Shown here piece after piece: positions 47,463 to 56,285 of a stretch of DNA of 64,000 nt; the first letter of the stretch is position 1; each line of letters starts with the position of its first letter. This DNA comes from Micromonospora thermarum (GTDB lineage: Bacteria; Actinomycetota; Actinomycetes; Mycobacteriales; Micromonosporaceae), in contig NZ_JAATEO010000014.1 of NCBI RefSeq assembly GCF_012034245.1, positions 62,001 to 126,000 on the forward strand, in the 5' to 3' direction. The translations under genes and the position numbers were made by a program. Under the pieces are notes generated by a model. That model saw nothing but the letters and a program-made list of their open reading frames with translations. It was not told the DNA's origin and searched no databases.

Positions 47463-48393
47463 AGCGGATCCTCGGGTCGAGTACGGCGTACAGGACGTCC
47501 ACCACCAGGTTGGAGACGAGGTAGACCACGACCAGCACGCTCACGATGCCCACCACCAGGGGACCGTCCTCGGTGCGGATGCCGCGGAAGAGGTTGAAGC
47601 CGACGCCGGGGATGTTGAACACGCCCTCGGTGATGATCGCGCCGCTCATCAGGTTGCCCAGTTCGACACCGAGGAAGGTGACGACCGGGATGAGCGAGTT
47701 GCGCAGCACGTGGATCCCGACGATGCGCCGCTTGACCAGGCCCTTGGACCGGGCGGTGCGGACGTAGTCGGCGCGCAGGTTCTCCGCCACCGAGGTCCGG
47801 GTCAGCCGCAGGGCGGTGGCCAGGGAGAGCGAGCCGAGCACGATGCCGGGCAGGAGCAGCGCGTACAGGTCGGGTTCGGCGCCGGCGGTGGGCGGGAAGA
47901 GCTGCCACTTGACGCCGAGGAAGTACTGGGCGAGCGGGGCCAGCACGATGGTCGGGATGCCGAGCACCAGCAGGGTCAGCAGCAGCGTCGAGTTGTCGAA
48001 GATGCTGGCCCGCCGGATGCCGGCGAGCACGCCCGCGGTGACCCCGACGAGGATGGTGACCGCCATGGCGATCAGCGCCAGCTTGATCGTCACCGGCCAG
48101 GCGGCGGCGAGGATGTCGCCGATCTGCCGTCCGGTGAGGGACTGGCCGAGGTCGCCCTGGAGCAGGTTGGTGACGTAGTCGAAGTAGCGGTAGAAGAAGC
48201 CGTCGATCCCGGTCTTGTCCAGGTGGAACTTCTCCGTCAGGTATGCCCGCTGGGCGGCGGTGACCGGGCGCTCGCCGGCGAGTGCCTGGATCGGGTCGCC
48301 CTGACCGGCGAACATCAGCGCGTAGACGATCAGTGTGGTCCCGAAGAACGCGAGGACCATCTGGAGCAGTCGCCGCAGAATGAAGCGGAACAT
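47455..48393 (-). CDS. dppB: ABC permease DppB (dpp2)
   Basis: A 312-aa permease of the DppB type: RFILRRLLQMVLAFFGTTLI at the N-terminus, six spans in all, and an EAA loop reading DYVRTARSKGLVKRRIVGIH. It ends DVLYAVLDPRIRYE, nearly the same as the dpp1 copy, and shares its TATGAGTGA end. ATG 48393 is preceded by AGAGAGACTT. It follows dppA after a hairpin. Confidence 0.94.
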   Translation of the reverse strand: MFRFILRRLLQMVLAFFGTTLIVYALMFAGQGDPIQALAGERPVTAAQRAYLTEKFHLDKTGIDGFFYRYFDYVTNLLQGDLGQSLTGRQIGDILAAAWPVTIKLALIAMAVTILVGVTAGVLAGIRRASIFDNSTLLLTLLVLGIPTIVLAPLAQYFLGVKWQLFPPTAGAEPDLYALLLPGIVLGSLSLATALRLTRTSVAENLRADYVRTARSKGLVKRRIVGIHVLRNSLIPVVTFLGVELGNLMSGAIITEGVFNIPGVGFNLFRGIRTEDGPLVVGIVSVLVVVYLVSNLVVDVLYAVLDPRIRYE

Positions 48394-48430
48394 ACTAGGA
48401 AGTCTCTCTGAAAAAGGGCGAACAGGATGG

Positions 48431-48465
48431 CGGGTCGGGCCACCGACTGGCAGTGGCCCGACCCG
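48431..48465 (-). terminator. intercistronic hairpin between dppA and dppB (dpp2)
   Basis: A perfect 13-bp stem (CGGGTCGGGCCAC and its complement) with a 9-nt loop begins 10 bp past the dppA stop. As in dpp1, it separates the abundant binding protein from the permease genes. No T run. Confidence 0.75.
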
Positions 48466-48475
48466 TCGCGCCGTG

Positions 48476-50080
48476 TTACTGAACGGCCTCGATCTTCACC
48501 AGGTCGACCCGGTCGAAGAGGTCCACCTCGACGTTCGTGACCTTGGTCGAGTGACCGAAGTTGTTCTGGCCGAACCGGAGCGGGACCACCGGCATGTCCT
48601 TGGCCAGAAGCTCCTCGGCCTGCTGGTACTTCTTGATCGCCTCTTCCTCGGTGGCGGCCGCCGAGCCCTCGGCGACCAGCCTGTCGAACTCCGGGTTGCT
48701 GTAGCCGTAGTAGTTCGACGAGCCGTTGGTGGTGTACAGCGGGCCGAGGTAGTTCTCCATGGACGGGTAGTCCATGACCCAGCCCATCCGGAACAGGCCG
48801 ACCGGCTGCTTCGCCTTGACCTTGGTCAGCAGGTCCGCGAACTTCGGCTCGGCGGTACCGACGCAGTCCACGCCCAGGTTCGCCTTGAGCTGGTTGCAGG
48901 TGGCGTCGATCCAGTCCTTGTGGCCACCGTCGCCGTTGTACGACAGCTCGATCCGGCTCGGGCCGCCGGCGGCCTGGTACAGCGCCTTCGCCTTGGCCGC
49001 GTCGAACTTGCCGGCCTCACCGATGGTGTCCGTGCGGTAGCCCGCGACGACCGGGGAGACGAAGGAGCGCGCCGGCGTCTGTGAGTCCTTGAAGATCGAC
49101 TTGGTGATCTCCTCGCGGTCGATCGCCATCGAGATCGCCTTCCGGACGTCCGGGTTGCTGAACTCCTTCTGGTACGTCGGGAAGGAGAGGAACTGGAAGG
49201 TCGACGCCGGGCTCGTCTTGAAGCGGTCGCCCAGGTCGGTGGCGGCGGTCGACAGGTTCTCGGTCGGGATCGTCTTGATGACGTCCAGGTTGTCCGACAG
49301 CACGTCCGCGTACGCGGCGGTCTGCTGCTGGTAGATCCGGAACTCGACGCCGGCCACCTTCGGCTTCTCGCCGGGGAAGGCGTCGTACTTCTCGACCTCG
49401 ACCTTGGCGTCGTGCTGCCAGGTGCCCTTCATCTTGAACGGGCCCTGGCCGATCGGCGCCTGCTCGTAGCCCTCGGCCAGCACACCCGGGGCGGAGAACG
49501 CGGCCTTCGGCATCGGGTAGAAGGCGGTGTAGCCGAGCATGGTCTTGAACTCGGTGTACGGCTGCGACAGCGCCACGGTGAAGGTCAGGTCGTCGACCTT
49601 CTTCAGGCCGGACATCGTCTTCGCCTTCGGCTGCTCGCCCTGCAGGTCCTCGTACCCGGCGATCTTCTCGAAGAAGTAGCTGGCGTTCTGGCCGTTCGGG
49701 GCGTACGCGCCGTAGTTCCAGGCGTCGATGTAGTTGTCGGCGGTCACCTTCTCACCGTTGTGGAAGGTGTAGCCGTCCTTCAGCTTGACCGTCCAGGTCT
49801 TGTTGTCCTCGGACGTCACCGACTCGGCGGCCACCTCGTACGCCTTGTTGGCCTCGTCGTAGTCGACCAGCGGGCTGAACAGGGCGGCGAGCACCTGGGA
49901 GCCGCTCGTCTCGGTGGTGTTGGTCGGCACCAGGTGCTGCGGCTCGGCGATCTCGATTCGCACCGCCGCGTCGGGGTTGGTCCCGCCGGATCCGCCGTCG
50001 CCGCCCGAGCCGCAGGCCACCAGGCCCAGGGTCACCGCGAGCGGGAGGGCGGTCCAGGCGGCGAGCCTACGAACGCGCAT
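48476..50080 (-). CDS. dppA: peptide/nickel-type ABC substrate-binding lipoprotein (dpp2)
   Basis: A 534-aa family 5 solute-binding protein. The signal peptide (RRLAAWTALPLAVTLGLVAC) ends at the lipobox Cys near residue 23. Typical blocks are SPLVDYDEANKAYEVAAESV, KLKDGYTFHNGEKVTADNYI and VRKAISMAIDREEI. It heads the minus-strand dpp2 operon and shares the layout of the dpp1 protein, with clear but distant similarity, so the two importers probably take different solutes. The ligand is unknown. Confidence 0.93.
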   Translation of the reverse strand: MRVRRLAAWTALPLAVTLGLVACGSGGDGGSGGTNPDAAVRIEIAEPQHLVPTNTTETSGSQVLAALFSPLVDYDEANKAYEVAAESVTSEDNKTWTVKLKDGYTFHNGEKVTADNYIDAWNYGAYAPNGQNASYFFEKIAGYEDLQGEQPKAKTMSGLKKVDDLTFTVALSQPYTEFKTMLGYTAFYPMPKAAFSAPGVLAEGYEQAPIGQGPFKMKGTWQHDAKVEVEKYDAFPGEKPKVAGVEFRIYQQQTAAYADVLSDNLDVIKTIPTENLSTAATDLGDRFKTSPASTFQFLSFPTYQKEFSNPDVRKAISMAIDREEITKSIFKDSQTPARSFVSPVVAGYRTDTIGEAGKFDAAKAKALYQAAGGPSRIELSYNGDGGHKDWIDATCNQLKANLGVDCVGTAEPKFADLLTKVKAKQPVGLFRMGWVMDYPSMENYLGPLYTTNGSSNYYGYSNPEFDRLVAEGSAAATEEEAIKKYQQAEELLAKDMPVVPLRFGQNNFGHSTKVTNVEVDLFDRVDLVKIEAVQ

Positions 50081-50529
50081 GAAGTCTCCTCATCTCCTCA
50101 CACTGCGCAGTCGGGCCCGGCGCTGGGTTTACGCTGCGCAACGATGGGCAACGGTAGGTCGCGCAATCGCGATCGACAACGATGCCGTTGCGAACCGATA
50201 ACAGGGTGTGAGGTCGGGGCTTGCGTCCGGCTCGCCGTGCTGGTAGTGCGCCGAGCCCCGGAATGGCATCTCACCAGGGTTTATGACCGGCAAGCCGCAT
50301 CGCGAGATGGGACCGTTTGGTGCCGCTTGCGAGCCGTCCGCCCGGCTGTCCCGATCCTCCCCGCCGCGCGGCGGTCGTCGGGATGACCGCCGCCAGCCGG
50401 CCCCGTCAAATCACATACGGTGACCAAAGCCACGTCACACACCGTCACGCTGTCCACTGGCGCGGACGGTGCGGCGGCCGCTGGCCGGGTCGTCGGCCCG
50501 CGGCGGGTCGGGCGTGAGACGATCTGGGC
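50081..50529. other. 449-bp divergent region between dpp2 and folD
   Basis: No coding sequence is supported. A short dyad CAACG-ATGC-CGTTG (50177-50190) and a nearby GATAACA (also seen 5' of dpp1 near 24784) lie in a relatively A/T-rich patch ahead of dppA. They may be control sites for dpp2. The remainder shows no clear structure. Confidence 0.4.
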
Positions 50530-51390
50530 GTGACGGCGACGCTTCTGGACGGCAAGGCGACCGCGGCCGAGATCAAGGACGAGCTGCGGACCCGGGTGAA
50601 GGCTCTGGCGGAACGGGGCGTCACGCCCGGGCTCGGCACCGTCCTGGTCGGCACCGATCCCGGCTCCCAGGCGTACGTCAACGGCAAGCACCGTGACTGC
50701 GCCGAGGTGGGCATCGCCTCCATCCGGCGCGAGCTGTCGGCGGACGCCACCCAGGAGCAGGTCGACGCCGTCCTCGCCGAGCTGAACGCGGACCCGGCCT
50801 GTCACGGCTACATCGTCCAGCTGCCGCTCCCCGCCCACCTGGACACCCAGCGGGTGCTGGAGCTGATCGACCCGGACAAGGACGCCGACGGCCTGCACCC
50901 GGTGAACCTGGGCCGGCTGGTGCTCGGCTACCCGGGCCCGCTGCCCTGCACTCCGCGCGGCATCGTCGAGCTGCTCCGCCGGCACGACGTTGCGCTGCGC
51001 GGCGCCAAGGTCGCCGTGGTCGGTCGGGGCAACACGGTGGGCCGGCCGCTCGGCCTGCTGCTCACCCGCCGCAGCGAGAACGCGACCGTCACCCTCTGCC
51101 ACACCGGCACCCTCGACCTCGCCTCGCACACGCGCGCCGCGGACATCGTGATCGTCGCGGCCGGCGTACCGGGGCTGCTCACCGCCGACATGGTGACGCC
51201 CGGCGCGGTCGTGGTCGACGTCGGGATCACGCGGGTGATCGGTCCCGACGGCAAGGGCCGCTACACCGGCGACGTGGACCCGGAGGTGGCCGAGGTGGCC
51301 GGCGCCCTGGTGCCGATGCCCGGCGGCGTCGGGCCGATGACCCGCGCCATGCTGCTGACCAACGTCGTCGAGCGGGCCGAGCGCGACTGA
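50530..51390 (+). CDS. folD: methylenetetrahydrofolate dehydrogenase/cyclohydrolase
   Basis: A 286-aa bifunctional enzyme that makes 10-formyl-tetrahydrofolate, the one-carbon donor used by purN and purH. The catalytic Lys lies in [15 protein letters not shown], substrate residues in [10 protein letters not shown] and [13 protein letters not shown], and the NADP site in [30 protein letters not shown] is the conserved end. GTG 50530 gives the usual length. It stands alone between dpp2 and mdh. Confidence 0.97.
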   Translation: MTATLLDGKATAAEIKDELRTRVKALAERGVTPGLGTVLVGTDPGSQAYVNGKHRDCAEVGIASIRRELSADATQEQVDAVLAELNADPACHGYIVQLPLPAHLDTQRVLELIDPDKDADGLHPVNLGRLVLGYPGPLPCTPRGIVELLRRHDVALRGAKVAVVGRGNTVGRPLGLLLTRRSENATVTLCHTGTLDLASHTRAADIVIVAAGVPGLLTADMVTPGAVVVDVGITRVIGPDGKGRYTGDVDPEVAEVAGALVPMPGGVGPMTRAMLLTNVVERAERD

Positions 51391-51480
51391 GCGGCCGTCC
51401 GGAAACCCCGGCAGCCTCTGAGACGTCCCACCCATCGAGGTCATAACCGTCCGCCCCTGGCCGGAACGGTGCCAGGATGG

Positions 51481-51512
51481 CTGATACGGTCCGGAAAACC
51501 GACTGGTATCAG
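51481..51512 (+). promoter_or_regulatory. stem-loop or operator just before the mdh ribosome site
   Basis: CTGATAC (51481-51487) and GTATCAG (51506-51512) form perfect arms, with an inner CGGT/ACCG pair. The second arm runs into AGGGAG, the mdh Shine-Dalgarno sequence, 15 bp before the ATG. Folding could affect translation, or the dyad may bind a regulator. Confidence 0.5.
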
Positions 51513-51526
51513 GGAGTGGGACGACC

Positions 51527-52477
51527 ATGGGTAAGAAGGTCACTGTCGTCGGGGCCGGCTTCTACGGCTCCACCACCGCACAGCGCCTGGCCGAGTACGA
51601 CGTCTTCGACACCGTCGTGATCACCGACATCGTGGAGGGCAAGCCCGCCGGCCTCGCCCTGGACCTCAACCAGTCGCGCGCGGTCGAGGGCTTCGAGACC
51701 AAGGTCGTCGGCGTCACCACCGGCCCGAACGGCGAGGGCTACGAGGCCATCGAGGGCTCGGACGTCGTCGTCATCACCGCCGGCCTGCCCCGCAAGCCGG
51801 GCATGAGCCGGATGGACCTGCTGGAGACCAACGCCAAGATCGTCCGCCAGGTCTCCGAGAACGTCGCCAAGTACGCCCCGAACGCCGTCGTCATCGTCGT
51901 CTCCAACCCGCTCGACGAGATGACCGCGCTGGCCCAGCTCGCCACCCAGTTCCCGAAGAACCGGGTGCTCGGCCAGGCCGGCATGCTGGACACCGCCCGG
52001 TTCACCAACTTCGTGGCCGAGGCCCTGAACGTACCGGTGAAGTCGGTGAAGACCCTGACCCTGGGCTCGCACGGCGACACGATGGTCCCGGTCCCCTCGA
52101 AGAGCACGGTGGACGGCAAGCCGCTGCGCGAGGTCATGCCGGCCGAGCAGATCGAGGAACTGGTCGTCAAGACCCGCAACGGTGGCGCCGAGGTCGTCGC
52201 GCTGCTGAAGACCGGCTCCGCGTACTACGCCCCGTCGGCGGCCGCCGCCCGGATGGCGAAGGCCGTGGCGGAGGACTCCGGCGAGGTCATGCCGGTGTGC
52301 GCCTGGGTCGACGGCCAGTACGGCATCTCCGGCGTCTACCTGGGCGTGGAGGCCGAGATCGGCGCCGAGGGCGTCAAGCGGGTCGTCGAGACCGACCTGG
52401 ACGCCGACGAGCTGGCCGCCCTGAAGGAGGCCGCCGAGGCCGTCCGCGCCAAGCAGGCCGACGTCGCCAACATGTGA
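51527..52477 (+). CDS. mdh: malate dehydrogenase
   Basis: A 316-aa NAD-dependent dehydrogenase of the LDH-like MDH class, which oxidises malate to oxaloacetate. TVVGAGFYGSTTAQRL binds NAD. The substrate Arg residues lie in GLPRKPGMSRMDLL and the catalytic His in TLGSHGDTMVPV. The class differs from the longer (~330 aa) MDH of Streptomyces and Mycobacterium. With icd next door it forms a small TCA group. Confidence 0.96.
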   Translation: MGKKVTVVGAGFYGSTTAQRLAEYDVFDTVVITDIVEGKPAGLALDLNQSRAVEGFETKVVGVTTGPNGEGYEAIEGSDVVVITAGLPRKPGMSRMDLLETNAKIVRQVSENVAKYAPNAVVIVVSNPLDEMTALAQLATQFPKNRVLGQAGMLDTARFTNFVAEALNVPVKSVKTLTLGSHGDTMVPVPSKSTVDGKPLREVMPAEQIEELVVKTRNGGAEVVALLKTGSAYYAPSAAAARMAKAVAEDSGEVMPVCAWVDGQYGISGVYLGVEAEIGAEGVKRVVETDLDADELAALKEAAEAVRAKQADVANM

Positions 52478-52493
52478 GCTGACCGATCCCCGT

Positions 52494-52524
52494 GGAGGGC
52501 CGCCGGCGTCGCTGGCGGCCCTCC
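52494..52524 (+). terminator. mdh terminator
   Basis: A perfect 11-bp stem (GGAGGGCCGCC and its complement) with a 9-nt loop, 16 bp past the mdh stop. Confidence 0.75.
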
Positions 52525-52688
52525 GCCGTTCCCGACGCCGTACGCAATGCCGCCCTCGCCGCTGCCGCGGGGCGGCGGCCGTGATAGACCCAGGGGTACG
52601 GCTCAGTGGCACGCGGCGACGCCTGCCAGTGACCTCCGCGCCGCCCGCCCCGACCGGTGAGGCCGCCTGGGGGCCGCCGGCCTGTTTC

Positions 52689-52704
52689 CAGTACGCTCGT
52701 ACTG
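52689..52704. promoter_or_regulatory. operator-like dyad CAGTACG-CT-CGTACTG upstream of icd
   Basis: A perfect 7-bp inverted repeat with a 2-bp centre ends 35 bp before the icd ATG. The spacing and symmetry suit a dimeric repressor near the transcription start. The binding protein is unknown. Confidence 0.5.
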
Positions 52705-52739
52705 CTTGAGCACGTGTCCCCCGAGAGGAGCGCCGGCCG

Positions 52740-53954
52740 ATGGCGAAGATCAAGGTAAACAACCCGGTCGTGGAAATCGACGGCGACGAGATGACCCGGA
52801 TCATCTGGAAGCAGATCCGGGAGCAGCTGATCCTGCCGTACCTCGACGTCGACCTGCACTACTACGACCTGTCGATCCAGCACCGTGACGAGACCGACGA
52901 CCAGGTCACCGTCGACGCCGCCAACGCCATCAAGGAGCACGGCGTCGGCGTCAAGTGCGCCACCATCACGCCGGACGAGGCCCGGGTGGAGGAGTTCGGC
53001 CTCAAGAAGATGTGGCGGTCGCCGAACGGCACCATCCGCAACATCCTCGGCGGCGTCGTGTTCCGCGAGCCGATCATCATGTCCAACGTGCCGCGGCTGG
53101 TCCCGGGCTGGACCAAGCCGATCATCATCGGCCGGCACGCCCACGGCGACCAGTACAAGGCCACCGACTTCGTCGTCCCCGGCCCGGGCACGGTGACCAT
53201 CACCTACACCCCGGCCGACGGTTCCGCCCCGGTCGAGATGGAGGTCGCCAACTTCCCCGGCGGCGGTGTCGCGATGGGCATGTACAACTTCGACGAGTCG
53301 ATCCGGGACTTCGCCCGTGCCTCCATGCGCTACGGCCTGGACCGTGGCTACCCGGTCTACCTGTCGACCAAGAACACGATCCTCAAGGCGTACGACGGCC
53401 GGTTCAAGGACATCTTCGCCGAGGTCTTCGAGAACGAGTTCAAGGCCGAGTTCGACGCCGCCGGCATCACCTACGAGCACCGGCTCATCGACGACATGGT
53501 CGCCGCCGCGCTCAAGTGGGAGGGTGGCTTCGTCTGGGCCTGCAAGAACTACGACGGTGACGTCCAGTCCGACACCGTGGCGCAGGGCTTCGGCTCGCTG
53601 GGCCTGATGACCTCGGTGCTGATGACCCCGGACGGCCGGACCGTCGAGGCCGAGGCCGCGCACGGCACGGTCACCCGGCACTACCGGCAGTGGCAGAAGG
53701 GCGAGAAGACCTCGACGAACCCGATCGCGTCGATCTACGCCTGGACCCGCGGCCTCGCCCACCGGGGCAAGCTCGACAACACCCCGGCGGTCACCGAGTT
53801 CGCCAACACGCTGGAGCAGGTCATCGTCGAGACCGTCGAGGGCGGCCAGATGACCAAGGACCTCGCGCTGCTCATCTCCCGGGACGCCCCGTGGCTGACC
53901 ACCGACGAGTTCATGAACGCGCTGGACGAGAACCTGGCCCGCAAGCTCGCCTGA
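52740..53954 (+). CDS. icd: NADP-dependent isocitrate dehydrogenase
   Basis: A 404-aa homodimeric IDH of the eukaryotic-like subfamily II. It oxidises isocitrate to 2-oxoglutarate. Substrate residues are in [15 protein letters not shown] and [14 protein letters not shown], and metal Asp residues in [15 protein letters not shown]. The NADP site reads [13 protein letters not shown]. Length fits the subfamily. The start follows GAGAGGAG. A strong hairpin repeat ends the gene. Confidence 0.97.
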   Translation: MAKIKVNNPVVEIDGDEMTRIIWKQIREQLILPYLDVDLHYYDLSIQHRDETDDQVTVDAANAIKEHGVGVKCATITPDEARVEEFGLKKMWRSPNGTIRNILGGVVFREPIIMSNVPRLVPGWTKPIIIGRHAHGDQYKATDFVVPGPGTVTITYTPADGSAPVEMEVANFPGGGVAMGMYNFDESIRDFARASMRYGLDRGYPVYLSTKNTILKAYDGRFKDIFAEVFENEFKAEFDAAGITYEHRLIDDMVAAALKWEGGFVWACKNYDGDVQSDTVAQGFGSLGLMTSVLMTPDGRTVEAEAAHGTVTRHYRQWQKGEKTSTNPIASIYAWTRGLAHRGKLDNTPAVTEFANTLEQVIVETVEGGQMTKDLALLISRDAPWLTTDEFMNALDENLARKLA

Positions 53955-53957
53955 CGT

Positions 53958-54013
53958 GTGTGAGGAAGGGGCCCTGTCAACGCCTCGCGTTGCACAGGGG
54001 CCCTTCCTCACAC
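53958..54013 (+). repeat. palindromic repeat acting as icd terminator
   Basis: Two 20-bp arms (53958-53977 and 53994-54013) pair with one mismatch around a 16-nt loop. The arms contain GAGGAAGGGGCCCTG. The GGGGCCCTTCC core is shared with the element at 31373-31416. It begins 4 bp past the icd stop. Confidence 0.75.
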
Positions 54014-54204
54014 CTTCGACGAGGGCGGGCGGCGTGTCGGGCAGGCGACACGCCGGTTTGCGTCACTTTGCCCGGCGCGCCTCGTTGACCTGGGTGGACG
54101 AGATGCCAGTCACGTCCAGGAAGGTTGACGCGGTCGCCTCGCGACGTGCGTGCCGATCAGCCAGCCTTCCCGGCTGTCGTGCGCAGCCAGCCGTCCCTTC
54201 CCAG

Positions 54205-54230
54205 CGGGGGGCCCTGTCCCGGGCCCCCCG
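54205..54230 (-). terminator. galT terminator
   Basis: A perfect 10-bp G/C stem (CGGGGGGCCC and its complement) with a 6-nt loop, 54 bp past the galT stop on the minus strand. The 54014-54204 stretch before it has no supported gene. Confidence 0.55.
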
Positions 54231-54283
54231 CGCCCTGTCCGCAGTGCGGCGCGGCAGGTCCGGCGCTGCCGACGTTCTCCCTC

Positions 54284-55360
54284 TCAGGCGGCGCGGAGGA
54301 GTTCGGCGGCGCGCTCGGGGGCGATGTCGTTGATGAACACGCCCATCCCCGACTCCGACCCGGCCAGGTACTTCAGCTTGTCCTTCGCCCGCCGGATGCT
54401 GAACAGCTGAAGGTGCAGGTGGCCCAGTTCCCGGTCGACGCGGACCGGAGCCTGGTGCCAGGCCGCGATGTACGGCATCGGCACGTCGAACAGCCCGTCG
54501 AAGCGGCGCAGCAGGTCCAGGTACAGCGGCCCGAAGGCGTCCCGCTGCGCGTCGGTGAGCGCCGGGATGTCCGGCACCGGCCGGTGCGGCGCCACGTGCA
54601 CCTCGAACGGCCACCGGGCGGCCGCCGGGACGTACGCCGTCCAGTGCTCGTTGCCGGCGACCACGCGGCCCCCGTCGGCGCGCTCCGCGGCGAGCACGTC
54701 GGCGTACAGGTTGCGGCCCCCGGTGCGGTCGGCGTGCCGGCGGGCGGCGGCCAGCATCGCCCGGGTCCGCGGCGTCACGAAGGGGTACGCGTAGACCTGC
54801 CCGTGCGGGTGGTGCAGCGTCACGCCGATCTCGACGCCCCGGTTCTCGAACGGGAAGACCTGCTCCACGCCGGGCAGTTCGGCCAGCGCGGTGGTGCGGT
54901 CGGCGAGCGCGTCGAGCACGGTCCGCACCCGGCCGGGGGAGAGGCTGGCGAACGAGGCGTTGTGGTCGTCGGTGAAACAGACCACCTCGCACCGGCCCTG
55001 CCCCGGCCGGACCGGGGTGAACGGCGTGATCTCCGCCGGCTCCTCGGCGATCCGGCCGCTCAGCGACGGGAAGCGGTTCTCGAAGACCACCACGTCGTAG
55101 TCGGGGGCCGGGATCTCGCTGAGCCGGTCGGCGGTGGACGGGCAGAGCGGGCACTGGTCGGCCGGGGGGAGGAAGGTACGGGTCTGCCGGTGCACGGCGA
55201 CCGCCACCCACTCGTCGGTCAGCGGGTCGTACCGCAGCTGTGACGCCGGTGGGGGCGGCGGCAGTTCCCGGCGGTCCGGCTGGTCGCGGACGGCGTCGTC
55301 CCGCTCGTCGAAGTAGATCAGCTCGCGGCCGTCGGCCAGCTCGATCGCGGTGCGCTTCAC
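54284..55360 (-). CDS. galT: galactose-1-phosphate uridylyltransferase
   Basis: A 358-aa enzyme of the Leloir pathway that exchanges UMP between UDP-glucose and galactose-1-phosphate. Its HIT-superfamily catalytic motif is HHPHGQVYAYP, with the nucleophilic His in His-Pro-His. Zinc residues are CPLCPS near the N-terminus. WPFEVHVAPHRP and the C-terminal HLHLQLFSI also match. GTG 55360 overlaps the upstream DeoR gene's stop by 4 bp (GTGA), so the two are coupled. No galK or galE is in the window. Confidence 0.94.
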   Translation of the reverse strand: MKRTAIELADGRELIYFDERDDAVRDQPDRRELPPPPPASQLRYDPLTDEWVAVAVHRQTRTFLPPADQCPLCPSTADRLSEIPAPDYDVVVFENRFPSLSGRIAEEPAEITPFTPVRPGQGRCEVVCFTDDHNASFASLSPGRVRTVLDALADRTTALAELPGVEQVFPFENRGVEIGVTLHHPHGQVYAYPFVTPRTRAMLAAARRHADRTGGRNLYADVLAAERADGGRVVAGNEHWTAYVPAAARWPFEVHVAPHRPVPDIPALTDAQRDAFGPLYLDLLRRFDGLFDVPMPYIAAWHQAPVRVDRELGHLHLQLFSIRRAKDKLKYLAGSESGMGVFINDIAPERAAELLRAA

Positions 55361-56169
55361 TCCGCCACCCCTCCACCCGTCGGCGTGGTCCGGCCCGCGC
55401 CACTGACGACCACCAGCTCGCCCACCTGCTCGTCGAGTACCCGCCGGGCGTCGGACGGCAACCGGTCGTCGGTGACCACGACGTCGGCCGCCGAGAGCTC
55501 GACGATCGACGAGAGCCCGACCGTGCCCCACTTCGTGTGGTCGGCGAGCACCACCAGACGGTCGGACGCGGTCACCAGGGCCCGGTCGGTCTCGGCCTCC
55601 ATCAGGTTGGGCGTGGTGAACCCCGCCCGCTCGGTGATCCCGTGCACGCCGAGGAACAGCAGGTCCAGGTGCAGCGAGCGGATCGCGCCGACGGCGAGCG
55701 GCCCGACCAGCGCGTCGGAAGGCGTACGGACACCGCCGGTGAGCACCACCGTCTGGTCCGGCCGGCCGCCGGCGTGCAGGATCTCGGCGACCGGTAGGGA
55801 GTTGGTGACCACGGTGAGGCCGGGCACGTCGACCAGCCGCCGGGCCAGCTCGGCGGTGGTGGTGCCGGCGGAGAGGGCGATCGCGGCCCCGGGCCGGACC
55901 AGCTCGGCGGCCCGGCTGGCGATGGCGGCCTTCTCGGCGAGCTGGCGCACCGACTTGGCGCGGAACCCCGGCTCGTCCGTGGAGCCCGGCCCCGCGACCG
56001 TCGCGCCACCGTGCACCTTGGCCAGCAGCCCGCGCTCGTGCAGGAGGTCGAGATCGCGTCGGATGGTCATGTCCGACACGCCGAACTCCGCCGCCAGCTC
56101 GGTCACCCGTACCCCGCCGGCGGCGCGCACCCGGTCGAGGATGGCCGCCTGCCGCTGCTGCGCCAGCAT
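55357..56169 (-). CDS. DeoR-family sugar-responsive repressor
   Basis: A 270-aa regulator. The winged helix at the N-terminus reads RQAAILDRVRAAGGVRVTEL then VSDMTIRRDLDLLHERGLL. The C-terminal DeoR sensor domain, related to phosphosugar isomerases, has ALSAGTTTAELARRL and LVVLADHTKWG. It is coupled to galT and probably represses it, responding to a sugar phosphate. ATG 56169 lies 8 nt after GGAGG; GTG 56193 is the longer option. A set of GTTC/GAAC repeats upstream is the likely operator. Confidence 0.92.
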   Translation of the reverse strand: MLAQQRQAAILDRVRAAGGVRVTELAAEFGVSDMTIRRDLDLLHERGLLAKVHGGATVAGPGSTDEPGFRAKSVRQLAEKAAIASRAAELVRPGAAIALSAGTTTAELARRLVDVPGLTVVTNSLPVAEILHAGGRPDQTVVLTGGVRTPSDALVGPLAVGAIRSLHLDLLFLGVHGITERAGFTTPNLMEAETDRALVTASDRLVVLADHTKWGTVGLSSIVELSAADVVVTDDRLPSDARRVLDEQVGELVVVSGAGRTTPTGGGVAE

Positions 56170-56212
56170 GCGCCGCACCTCCGCACCTGTCACCGCGCAC
56201 TCTCACGCGGTC

Positions 56213-56238
56213 GAACGTGTTCCAACAAGAATGAACAC
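56213..56238. promoter_or_regulatory. probable DeoR operator (GTTC/GAAC repeats)
   Basis: GAAC-GT-GTTC (56213-56222) overlaps GTGTTC-N10-GAACAC (56217-56238), giving three half-sites 44-70 bp upstream of the DeoR start. Repeated half-sites are usual for DeoR-family regulators. The sequence is A/T-richer than its surroundings. Confidence 0.55.
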
Positions 56239-56285
56239 TAGCGCGCGGGTGTCACCCACGAAAGGGAAGGGGTGGTCCAGCCGGT

